Below, one piece after another: positions 6,681 to 13,062 of a stretch of 13,326 nucleotides of DNA. The notes under the pieces were generated by a model. It ran no database searches. It was not told the DNA's origin and saw only the letters and a program-made list of their open reading frames with translations. Origin of the DNA: an uncultured Achromobacter sp. (GTDB lineage Bacteria; Pseudomonadota; Gammaproteobacteria; Burkholderiales; Burkholderiaceae_B); NCBI GenBank assembly GCA_913775005.1, contig CAJYKY010000587.1, positions 1-13,326 of the forward strand, given 5' to 3'. Numbering within the stretch: the stretch's first letter is position 1; every line of letters begins with the position of its first letter. The position numbers and the translations under genes are program-made.

Positions 6681-7901
6681 TTACGACTTGTTCAACGAGC
6701 AAGCGGCCTGAGGCTTGGGGAAGACCTCGTCGCCCTTGAGCACCGACTTCACGTTGTAGTAGTCCCACGGGGCTTTGGACTCGGCGGGCGTCTTCACTTG
6801 CAGCAGCAACATGTCGTGTACCAGCGCACCGTCGGCACGCAGCTTGCCATTGCGGATCACGGCGTCGTTGATGGTCATCTCGCGCAACTTGGCCATGACG
6901 GCGGGCGCGTCGTCGGTGCCGGCCGCTTCAATGGCTTTCAGATAGGACAGCGTGGCCGAATACACGCCGGCTTGCGACGCGGTGGGCATCTTCTTGGCCT
7001 TCTCGAAAAACTTCTTGGCCCACGCGCGCGAGGCGTCGTCGTAGTCCCAGTAGAAGGCTTCGGTCAGGTACATGCCCTGCGCTTTGGGCAGGCCCATGCT
7101 GTGCACGTCCGAGATATACGTCAGCAGCGGCGCCACGATCTGCTTCTTGTTGATGCCGAATTCGTTGGCTTGTTTGACGGCGTTGACGGTGTCGTTGCCG
7201 GCGTTGGCCAGCGCGATTACGTCGGCCCTGGACGCTTGTGCTTTCAGCAGGAAGGAAGAGAAATCATTGCCCGGGAACGGGTGGCGCGACACGCCCACCA
7301 CCGTGCCGCCGTTTTCCTTGATGACCTCGGTGGCGTCCTTTTCCAGCGAGTGTCCGAAGGTGTAGTCGGCCGTGATGAAGTACCAGGTCTTCTTGCCTTC
7401 CTTGACCAGCGCGCGCGCCGTGCCGGCGGCCAAGGCATAAGTGTTGGTGGTCCATTGCGCATTCAGCGGCGAACATTTTTCACCGAGGATCGCGGTGGAC
7501 AGCCCCGCCGACGGCATCGTCACGCGGTTCTTCTGCTTGGCGATCTCCATCACCGCCAGCGCCGTGGACGCCGTGGGGAAGTCGGTGATCATGTCGACCT
7601 TGCCCTGGTCGAACCATTCGCGCGCCAGGTTGGCGGCCACGTCGGGCTTGTTCTGGTGATCGGCCGCCACCACTTCGACGGGCTTGCCCAGCACCTTGTT
7701 GCCCATCTCTTCGGCGGCCAGCCGCGCCGCGATGACCGAGCCATTGCCCGCCAGATCGGAATACACGCCGGACAGGTCTGTCAACACGCCGATCTTGACG
7801 ACGTCGTCGCTGATCTTGGCCTGGGCATGCGCCACGCCGATGGGCGCCGCGCTGGCAAGACCCAGGGTGAGCAACGCTGCTGCGATTCGATTCAATTTCA
7901 T
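6681..7901 (-). CDS. livK: Periplasmic amino-acid-type ABC substrate-binding protein (LivK family)
   Basis: This is a 406-residue periplasmic binding protein of the LivJ/LivK (Peripl_BP_6) class. A classic Sec signal peptide (basic MKLNR, hydrophobic core, predicted cleavage after AHA at about residue 26) is followed by KIGVLTDLSGVYSDLAGNGS, the usual opening strand and ligand-loop segment. Later blocks typical of the family include VEVVAADHQNKPDVAANLAREW and WYFITADYTFGHSLEKDA. The ATG at 7901 has CGGAG about nine bases upstream. The protein delivers the ligand to LivH/LivM. Divergent LivK-like proteins bind many substrates besides Leu/Ile/Val, and the neighbouring lyase suggests one here. 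The gene sits 58 bp after livF and 111 bp before livH, and is the only one of the liv genes flanked by sizeable gaps on both sides. Confidence 0.93.
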   Translation of the reverse strand: MKLNRIAAALLTLGLASAAPIGVAHAQAKISDDVVKIGVLTDLSGVYSDLAGNGSVIAARLAAEEMGNKVLGKPVEVVAADHQNKPDVAANLAREWFDQGKVDMITDFPTASTALAVMEIAKQKNRVTMPSAGLSTAILGEKCSPLNAQWTTNTYALAAGTARALVKEGKKTWYFITADYTFGHSLEKDATEVIKENGGTVVGVSRHPFPGNDFSSFLLKAQASRADVIALANAGNDTVNAVKQANEFGINKKQIVAPLLTYISDVHSMGLPKAQGMYLTEAFYWDYDDASRAWAKKFFEKAKKMPTASQAGVYSATLSYLKAIEAAGTDDAPAVMAKLREMTINDAVIRNGKLRADGALVHDMLLLQVKTPAESKAPWDYYNVKSVLKGDEVFPKPQAACSLNKS

Positions 7902-7959
7902 CTGACTACGCTCCGTGTAGGAATGGGGGACTGCGGTCGGAAGGAGTACGGCGAAAATC

Positions 7960-8703
7960 TCAAATGCCGAGCAAGGCGTTCAGCTTGTCTTGCGATTGCT
8001 GGACCTCGGCGCGGTCGATCACGGCCACCACCTGGCCGTGTTCAATGACGTAATGGCGGTCGGCCAGATGCTGGGCGAAGCGGAAGTTCTGCTCGACCAG
8101 CACCGTCGTGTAGCCACGTTCTTTCAGCTGCCGGATCACCCGGCCCAGCGACTGCACGATGACGGGCGCCAGGCCTTCGGTGATTTCATCCAGCAACAAG
8201 AGGCGGGCGCCCGTGCGCAGGATGCGCGCCATTGCCAGCATCTGCTGCTCTCCGCCTGACAGCCGCGTGCCAGGACTGTGCGCGCGCTCTTTCAGGTTGG
8301 GGAACATGGTGTAGATCTCTTGCACCGACATGCCGTCCGGCCCCACCGAGGGCAGCAGCATGAGGTTCTCCTCCGCGGTCAACGATGCGTAGATGCCGCG
8401 CTCTTCCGGGCAATAGCCAATGCCCTGGCGCGCGATCTTATGGGTGGGCATGCCCACCGTTTCCTGCCCTTGAATCTTGATGGATCCGCTGCGGCGGCCC
8501 ACCAGGCCCAGAATGGATTTCAATGTGGAGCTGCGGCCCGCGCCGTTGCGGCCAAGCAGCGTGATGCACTCGCCGGGCTTCACGTCCAGGTCGATGCCAT
8601 GCAGGATGTGCGATTCGCCATACCAGGCGTGCAGGTTGCGGATCTCCAGCATGTTGCTGGCGTCTGTCGTCAAGGGCGTGTGCACGGCGGCGTCATTCAT
8701 CAT
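7960..8703 (-). CDS. livF: Branched-chain amino acid-type ABC transporter ATP-binding protein LivF, Walker A Lys changed to Arg
   Basis: This is a 247-residue cytoplasmic ATPase subunit. The Walker A motif at 51-60 reads GRNGAGRSST: the invariant Lys is Arg57 (codon CGC). The other motifs look intact: YCPEERGIY in the Q-loop region (about 97-105), signature LSGGE (149-153), Walker B LLLLDE (168-173), and LVEQN (Gln205 where other ABC ATPases have His, usual for LivF). The LDEITEGLAPV stretch is diagnostic of LivF. The gene overlaps livG by 11 bp. Two adjacent ATGs (8703 and 8700) are possible; GGGAG lies three and six bases upstream, favouring 8700. About 18 residues precede the conserved LEIRNLHAWYG. 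ATP hydrolysis by this subunit may be altered, but the rest is conserved and it does not look like a decaying gene. Confidence 0.92.
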   Translation of the reverse strand: MMNDAAVHTPLTTDASNMLEIRNLHAWYGESHILHGIDLDVKPGECITLLGRNGAGRSSTLKSILGLVGRRSGSIKIQGQETVGMPTHKIARQGIGYCPEERGIYASLTAEENLMLLPSVGPDGMSVQEIYTMFPNLKERAHSPGTRLSGGEQQMLAMARILRTGARLLLLDEITEGLAPVIVQSLGRVIRQLKERGYTTVLVEQNFRFAQHLADRHYVIEHGQVVAVIDRAEVQQSQDKLNALLGI

Positions 8704-9448
8704 CGGCTCCCATGTAGGCTTCGCGCACAGCCGGGTTTTCGGACACGGTTGCGTAGGGGCCTTCGGCCAGGATCTCGCCGCGCTGCAAGACGGTGATGGT
8801 GTCGGAGATGTCCGCCACCACTTTCATGTTGTGTTCCACCATCAGGATCGTCCGGCCCGCCGACACCTGCTTGATCAGATGCTTCACGCGGTCCACGTCC
8901 TCGTGGCCCATGCCCTGTGTGGGTTCATCCAGCAATAGCAGTTCAGGCTCCAGCGCCAGCGTGGTGGCGATTTCAAGCGTGCGCTTGCGGCCATAGGGAA
9001 GGTCACCCGCTGCCACGTCCAGATGCGTGCGCAGGCCCACCTGGTCCAGCAGTTCTTCCACGCGGTGGTGCAGGCTTTCCAGCGTGCGCTCTGACCGCCA
9101 GAAGCAATAGTCCACGCCCAGCTTGCGTTGCAGCGCCACGCGCACGTTCTCGCGTACCGACAATTGCGGGAACACGGCAGAGATCTGGAACGAACGCACA
9201 ATCCCCCGCCGTGCTGTCTGCGCCGGGCGTTCCTGCGTGATGTCCACGCCGTCGTACAGAATCTCGCCGCGCGTCGGAATGTGGAACTTGGTCAGCAGAT
9301 TGAAGAACGTGGTCTTGCCCGCGCCGTTGGGGCCAATCAGCGCATGGATGGCGCCGCGCCGCACGCTCATGTCGACGTTGTTGACCGCCACGAAGCCCCG
9401 GAATTCCTTGGTCAGGCCGCGGGTCTGAAGGATGATGTCGCTTTGCAT
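8693..9448 (-). CDS. livG: Branched-chain amino acid-type ABC transporter ATP-binding protein LivG
   Basis: This is a 251-residue cytoplasmic ATPase subunit with canonical motifs: Walker A GPNGAGKTT (39-47), Q-loop RSFQ (Q88), a LivG-style signature LPYGRKR (150-156), Walker B ELLLLDEP (169-176) followed by TQGMG, and H-loop MVEHN (H206). It pairs with LivF to drive the LivH/LivM permease, and its normal Lys contrasts with the Arg in LivF. The ATG at 9448 starts a normal-length protein. It lies 101 bp after the lyase gene with a long hairpin in the gap, and its 3' end overlaps livF by 11 bp. Confidence 0.94.
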   Translation of the reverse strand: MQSDIILQTRGLTKEFRGFVAVNNVDMSVRRGAIHALIGPNGAGKTTFFNLLTKFHIPTRGEILYDGVDITQERPAQTARRGIVRSFQISAVFPQLSVRENVRVALQRKLGVDYCFWRSERTLESLHHRVEELLDQVGLRTHLDVAAGDLPYGRKRTLEIATTLALEPELLLLDEPTQGMGHEDVDRVKHLIKQVSAGRTILMVEHNMKVVADISDTITVLQRGEILAEGPYATVSENPAVREAYMGADDE

Positions 9449-9480
9449 GGTGTCCGATAGGCGTGCAGGAAGACAGGCCC

Positions 9481-9509
9481 TGGCGCGCAGCGGAAGCCGC
9501 CGCGCGCCA
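9481..9509 (-). other. Intercistronic hairpin between lyase gene and livG
   Basis: TGGCGCGC (9481-9488) pairs perfectly with GCGCGCCA (9502-9509). After one mismatch an inner stem GCGG/CCGC (9490-9493 with 9497-9500) extends it to 12 base pairs around a three-base loop. It lies in the 101-bp gap and has no T-run on the minus-strand exit, so mRNA processing or partial attenuation is more likely than full termination. Confidence 0.65.
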
Positions 9510-9549
9510 ACGCGTTCGTGCTACGGGATGCCGGTATGGCGGCCGGCGG

Positions 9550-10461
9550 TCAGGTCGACTGGTATTGCGCGGGGCGCTTGGCCATCGCGGCCTGGATGAT
9601 GGCCGTGCAGCGTTCGCGTTCTGCGCCTGCCAGCGGCAGGCGCGGGCGGCGCACATGCTCGTTGCCCACGCCCGCCAGCGTCTCGGCCAGCTTGATGTTC
9701 TGCACGAGCTTGGTGGACACATCCAGGTGCAAGAGCGGGGTGAACCACTGATACAGCGCCAGCGCTTCTTGCGACTTGCCGGCCTTCATCAGGTCGTACA
9801 GCGCCACGGTTTCGCGGGGGAAGGCGGTGACCAGGCCGGCCAGCAGGCCGTCCGCGCCCAGCGCAAGCGCTTCGAACGACAGATCGTCCACGCCAATGAA
9901 CAGCTGGAAGCGCGTGCCTAGCGCATTGCGCAGGTCGGTCACGCGGCGGATGTCGTCGCTGCTTTCCTTGATGGCGACGAGCCACGGGCAGTCGGCCAGT
10001 TCCACCATGTGTTCGGGCTTCAGATCTACGCGGTAGGCGACCGGGTTGTTGTAGATCATGCAGGGCTTTTGCGCGGCTTCGGCCATGGTGCGGATGCTTT
10101 GCATGGCTTCGCGTGCATCGGCCACGTAGATCAGGGAAGGCATCAGCATGAAGCCGTCCACGCCCAGCGCAACGGCCGCCTTGATGAAGCGCAGCGCTTC
10201 ACGGGTGCTGGTTTCGGACACGTTGGCCAGCACGGGAATGCGGCCGGCGCTGACTTCAACCGCGCAACGCGTGACCTCCAGCTTTTCTTCCAACGTCAGG
10301 GTGCTGGCTTCGCCCAGCGAGCCGCAGGTGACCAGGCCGTGAACGCCGTTGTCGATCAGGAAGCTGAAATGCTTGCGCATGGCTTCGAAGTCGAGGGTTT
10401 CGTCGGCATGGAACTTACTGGTTACGGCAGGAAATACGCCCTGCCAACGCACGTTACTCAA
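9550..10461 (-). CDS. DHDPS/N-acetylneuraminate lyase-family Schiff-base aldolase or deaminase
   Basis: This is a 303-residue TIM-barrel enzyme of the dihydrodipicolinate synthase superfamily. The Schiff-base Lys is in VAIKESS (K165) and the catalytic Tyr in IYNNP (Y137). The substrate loop reads GSLGE (47-51) where DapA has GTTGE, so the second Thr, which binds the pyruvate carboxylate in DapA, is Leu. That argues against a housekeeping DapA. The sequence style, and the link to a GntR-FCD regulator and an amino-acid transporter, recall 1-pyrroline-4-hydroxy-2-carboxylate deaminase of hydroxyproline breakdown, but no epimerase or oxidase of that pathway lies in the window. Other options are a sugar-acid or keto-acid lyase. 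The start is a TTG at 10461, supported by AGGAG seven bases upstream. It is the first gene of the seven-gene minus-strand operon. Confidence 0.9.
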   Translation of the reverse strand: MSNVRWQGVFPAVTSKFHADETLDFEAMRKHFSFLIDNGVHGLVTCGSLGEASTLTLEEKLEVTRCAVEVSAGRIPVLANVSETSTREALRFIKAAVALGVDGFMLMPSLIYVADAREAMQSIRTMAEAAQKPCMIYNNPVAYRVDLKPEHMVELADCPWLVAIKESSDDIRRVTDLRNALGTRFQLFIGVDDLSFEALALGADGLLAGLVTAFPRETVALYDLMKAGKSQEALALYQWFTPLLHLDVSTKLVQNIKLAETLAGVGNEHVRRPRLPLAGAERERCTAIIQAAMAKRPAQYQST

Positions 10462-10464
10462 CTG

Positions 10465-10475
10465 GCTTCTCCTGA
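10465..10475 (-). promoter_or_regulatory. Strong ribosome binding site supporting a TTG start
   Basis: On the minus strand AGGAGA lies about seven bases before the TTG that opens the lyase gene. This is the best Shine-Dalgarno of the operon and the main reason to accept a rare TTG start. Confidence 0.65.
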
Positions 10476-10520
10476 AGATGCCGTCGCCACCGAAGCGCAG
10501 CGCCGAGCAGGAGCAAAGTC

Positions 10521-10560
10521 TAATATTCGTTAAATATATTTAGTAGATATTTTTATATAG
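10521..10560 (-). promoter_or_regulatory. AT-rich promoter/operator island upstream of the lyase-liv operon
   Basis: Only 5 of 40 bases are G or C here, against roughly 65% around it. The segment contains the perfect 12-bp palindrome TAAATATATTTA (10531-10542) and lies about 60 bases upstream of the lyase start. It is the obvious place for the operon promoter and for binding of the GntR protein encoded at the far end. I cannot fix the -35 and -10 boxes with confidence. The rest of the 209-bp gap (10462-10670) has no gene that I can see, and the part near the hydrolase is G-rich. Confidence 0.6.
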
Positions 10561-10630
10561 GAGTTTCCCGAGAACGGGTTTTCCCGGCGGTGGAGAAACG
10601 GGGGGAGACGGGCGGGAAGGCGGGGCGAAA

Positions 10631-10664
10631 GGCGCGTTGGAAGGCCAAACCCCGATCACGCGCC
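10631..10664 (-). terminator. Weak hairpin downstream of the hydrolase gene
   Basis: GGCGCGT (10631-10637) and ACGCGCC (10658-10664) form a perfect 7-bp inverted repeat that starts seven bases past the hydrolase stop on the minus strand. The 20-base loop has a small inner TTGG/CCAA stem. No T-run follows, so terminator function is only a suggestion. Confidence 0.3.
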
Positions 10665-10670
10665 GCTGGC

Positions 10671-11612
10671 TCAGCTGGTTTGGTTCTTGGCAGGCTTGTT
10701 GCCCGCGCTATTGGACTTTTCGCTGCCTGCGGTCTTGGTCTGATACGCCTTCGACGCATCCTGCATGAACGTCTTCACGGCGGCCTCGTACTGCGGCCCG
10801 CTGCGAAATGCACCCGAGTGCGAGGCGCCTTCGATCTTGACCAGGCGCTTGAGTTCGGGCGCCACGTTGCGCGCGGCGGCGAACAGTTCGTCGCTCATGG
10901 TGTGCGGCACCACGCGGTCGGCAGTGCCATGCATGAACAGCATGGGGGTGTGCATGCGCGCCAGCTTGTCGACGGAATCGAAGGGCTGCGTAACAAGCAG
11001 GCTTGCGCCGGGAACCTTGCCCCAGCGCAACGTGCCCAGCATCGCGCCGATGCTGGTGAAGCTGGATTCCACGATCAGCCCGGCGAACTCAGGCTGCTCG
11101 GGCCGCGCGGCCAGGTCGATGGCGATGGCGCCGCCCAAGCTGTGACCGTACACGAAGCGTTGGGCGGGATCGGGCTGCACGCGAGCCAATTCCTTCAGCC
11201 CGGCCATGGCGTCTTCCAAGGCGCTTTCTTCCGACGGCAGGCGCGGCGTGGACGCGCCAAAACCGCGGTAATCAATGGCCAGCACCGAATAACCCATGCG
11301 CGTCCAGCCGTCGATGCGAAAGGCGCTGCCGTTCAGATTCCAGCGTGCGCCGTGCAGGTAAAGCACGGTGGGCGCGCCAGCTTTCGGACTTTGCAGATAC
11401 CAGGCGCGGACTTTGTCGCCATTGGCCAGCGCAAGGTCATAGACCTGGGTGCCGGCGGCGGGTTCTCGCCACCAGGTTTGAGGTTCGGACTGGGGAGAAA
11501 AGATGGTCTGGCGCTGCCAGGAATCCAGGTGCGAACAGCCAACGACGCTGGAGACGACGAGCAGGGCGGCGACGAACAGTCGGCGGGCAGAGAGGCGGGG
11601 CAGGGCGGGCAT
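10671..11612 (-). CDS. Putative lipoprotein alpha/beta hydrolase (serine hydrolase)
   Basis: This is a 313-residue alpha/beta hydrolase with a lipoprotein-type signal: basic start, hydrophobic 12-24 and lipobox VVGC with Cys26, so it is probably anchored in an envelope membrane and faces the periplasm. The fold is intact: oxyanion LYLHG (84-88), IDYRGFGAS (113-121), nucleophile elbow GHSLG with Ser158, acid HGTADRVVP with Asp232, and His265 in GASHSG. This is the BEM46/ABHD13-like class. The natural substrate (ester, thioester or amide) is unknown. The C-terminal 20 or so residues are Lys/Ser/Asn-rich and probably disordered. The ATG at 11612 has no clear ribosome binding site but gives an ideal signal. 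It follows the LysR gene by 37 bp on the same strand and precedes the lyase-liv operon, from which the AT-rich island seems to separate it. Confidence 0.88.
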   Translation of the reverse strand: MPALPRLSARRLFVAALLVVSSVVGCSHLDSWQRQTIFSPQSEPQTWWREPAAGTQVYDLALANGDKVRAWYLQSPKAGAPTVLYLHGARWNLNGSAFRIDGWTRMGYSVLAIDYRGFGASTPRLPSEESALEDAMAGLKELARVQPDPAQRFVYGHSLGGAIAIDLAARPEQPEFAGLIVESSFTSIGAMLGTLRWGKVPGASLLVTQPFDSVDKLARMHTPMLFMHGTADRVVPHTMSDELFAAARNVAPELKRLVKIEGASHSGAFRSGPQYEAAVKTFMQDASKAYQTKTAGSEKSNSAGNKPAKNQTS

Positions 11613-11649
11613 TGAATTGTGACCCGATCGGGCCGTCTGGGTTCCGGCG

Positions 11650-12537
11650 TCAGGATACTCCGGGATGGACTTCGCGCGTCAACGCCAGCCAGGCCTGCGC
11701 CGCATAAGACAGATACCCGCCGCGCCGCCACACCAGCACCATCTCCCAGTCGGTGCCCGGATCGCGCAGCGGCACCTTGCAAACCCCGGCGTGCAGGTCT
11801 TCGCGCGCGGTAATGCGGGGCAGGAAGGCCACGCCCAGGCCGGCCGCCACCAGCGCCACGATGAAATCGATTTGCCCGCTGCGGGCGGCGATGGCCGGCG
11901 CAAAACCGGCCCGCTGGCAGGCGTCGTGAATGATGCGATTCAGCGCAAAGCCGGTCTCGAACAGCATGAATGGCGACGCGCGCAGTTCGTCCAGCCCTAC
12001 CGACGTGGCGCGTGCGCGGGGATGATCGGCCGGCATCAACGCCACCAGCGGTTCGCGCGCGACGGGCTGCCATTCCATATGATCCGGCACGGGTTTCAGC
12101 GAGGCGGCCAGCTCGATCTCGCCGGCCATCACCATTTCTTCCAGCCGGCGGCTGCCATGCTCCACCAGGCTGATTTCGATCTGCGGATAGCGGCTGCGAA
12201 ACCGCGCAAACATCGGCGCAAACAACGAACTGCTGCCCAGCGGCGGCAAGCCCAGCCGCAGCACGCCGCGCTTGAGGCCTTTGAGTTCGTCCAGTTCGGC
12301 GTAGAGGTCATCGCGTTCGGCCAGCATCGTCAACGCGCGCCGATAGACGATTTCGCCCGCTTCGGTCAGCCGGATGGGTTGCGCGTGGCGGTCCAGCAAC
12401 GGCATGCCCAGCTCGTCTTCCAACTGGCGCACGGCCTTGCTGATGGTGGGCTGGGTGGCGTAGATGACTTTGGCCGCCTGGGAAAAACCGCCTTGGCGGA
12501 CGACTTCAACCAAGGCGCGCAGCGGTCGCAGATCCAT
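11650..12537 (-). CDS. LysR-family regulator, likely CidR-like activator of the divergent cidAB/lrgAB genes
   Basis: This is a 295-residue LysR-type regulator. The N-terminal helix-turn-helix (about 1-60) includes FSQAAKVIYATQPTISKAVR and LLDRHAQPIRLTEAG, followed by a full-length effector-binding domain ending near VLVWRRGGYLSYAAQAWL. The ATG at 12537 puts the DNA-binding helices at the normal distance. It is divergent from a cidA/lrgA homologue, with a 12-bp palindrome in the gap. In Gram-positives and in several proteobacteria such a LysR protein (CidR) sits beside cidAB and activates it in response to weak acids or overflow metabolism. The hydrolase gene follows 37 bp downstream on the same strand and might share its transcript. 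The family is certain; the target is inferred from position. Confidence 0.9.
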   Translation of the reverse strand: MDLRPLRALVEVVRQGGFSQAAKVIYATQPTISKAVRQLEDELGMPLLDRHAQPIRLTEAGEIVYRRALTMLAERDDLYAELDELKGLKRGVLRLGLPPLGSSSLFAPMFARFRSRYPQIEISLVEHGSRRLEEMVMAGEIELAASLKPVPDHMEWQPVAREPLVALMPADHPRARATSVGLDELRASPFMLFETGFALNRIIHDACQRAGFAPAIAARSGQIDFIVALVAAGLGVAFLPRITAREDLHAGVCKVPLRDPGTDWEMVLVWRRGGYLSYAAQAWLALTREVHPGVS

Positions 12538-12567
12538 GGATATGCCTGAATGGAATAGGGGGGATTC

Positions 12568-12579
12568 AATGAATTCATT
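12568..12579. promoter_or_regulatory. LysR operator candidate in the cid divergent region
   Basis: AATGAATTCATT is a perfect 12-bp palindrome in the short gap between the LysR start (12537) and cidA. An imperfect TGAAT/ATTCA pair (12547-12551 with 12564-12568) lies next to it. Position and symmetry suit a LysR site that controls both directions. Confidence 0.5.
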
Positions 12580-12639
12580 TTATCTATGGCGGGCGCGGGC
12601 GTACAACAACCGCTTGACGTTAGGTTTTCGCTGTCCGCC

Positions 12640-13062
12640 ATGCTTTGTCTTACCCGCTTTCACCGCATCCACTTCCTGACGCGTACGCGCATCGCGTTGC
12701 GCCGCAGCCGTGTGCTGCAAATCGCCTTGATCGCCGCCTTCTCGTTGCTAGGTCAGGCGCTGGCGCAAGCCCTGGGCCTGCCTATCCCTGGCGGTGTCAT
12801 CGGCATGGCGCTCGTGTTGTTGTTGCTGTCCACCCGTCGGCTGCGGGTGCGCAACGTGCATCGCGGTGCCAGCTGGTTGCTGGGCGAAATGCTGCTGTTC
12901 TTTGTGCCCGCCGTTATGTCGCTGCTGGACCATCGCGAATTCTTGGGCGTGCTGGGGCTGAAGCTGCTGCTTGTCATCCTGCTGGGGACCGCGCTTGTGA
13001 TGACCGGCACGGCGTTGACCATCGACCTTTGCTATCGCTGGATGAACCGCCATGCATCCTGA
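12640..13062 (+). CDS. cidA: CidA/LrgA-family holin-like membrane protein
   Basis: This is a 140-residue inner-membrane protein with four predicted helices, the usual size and pattern for CidA/LrgA. The conserved LPIPGGVIGMALVLLLL joins helices 1-2, WLLGEMLLFFVPAVMSLLDH forms the third segment, and the last helix contains ALVMTGTALTIDL. CidA/LrgA proteins were described as holin-like modulators of murein hydrolase activity and lysis, and more recently as partners of CidB/LrgB in pyruvate uptake or overflow metabolism. I prefer the ATG at 12640: an in-frame ATG at 12586 adds 18 unconserved residues, begins only seven bases after the putative operator and has no ribosome binding site. The 3' end overlaps the next gene by 11 bp, indicating coupled translation. 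Confidence 0.88.
   Translation: MLCLTRFHRIHFLTRTRIALRRSRVLQIALIAAFSLLGQALAQALGLPIPGGVIGMALVLLLLSTRRLRVRNVHRGASWLLGEMLLFFVPAVMSLLDHREFLGVLGLKLLLVILLGTALVMTGTALTIDLCYRWMNRHAS

Noticed and set aside
7902..7959. A possible small hairpin (CTACG...TGTAG) between livF and livK
   Set aside because: It has only about five pairs including a G-T. It overlaps the likely livK ribosome binding site and is too weak to call.
6255..8048. A 597-codon open frame on the plus strand across livH and livK
   Set aside because: It is antisense to two clearly conserved genes. Its product is rich in His, Arg, Gln and Gly with no recognisable domain, as expected from high GC at third positions of the real genes.
10590..11615. 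A 341-codon plus-strand frame opposite the alpha/beta hydrolase
   Set aside because: The opposite strand has a lipobox and a full catalytic triad in order; this frame has only low-complexity Gly/Arg/His content.
11623..11632. CCCGATCGGG palindrome upstream of the hydrolase
   Set aside because: A 10-bp G/C palindrome is expected by chance in DNA of this composition, and no promoter features accompany it.
11665..12549. A 294-codon plus-strand frame opposite the second LysR gene
   Set aside because: The minus strand encodes a full LysR protein with helix-turn-helix; this frame is a His/Gln/Arg-rich shadow.
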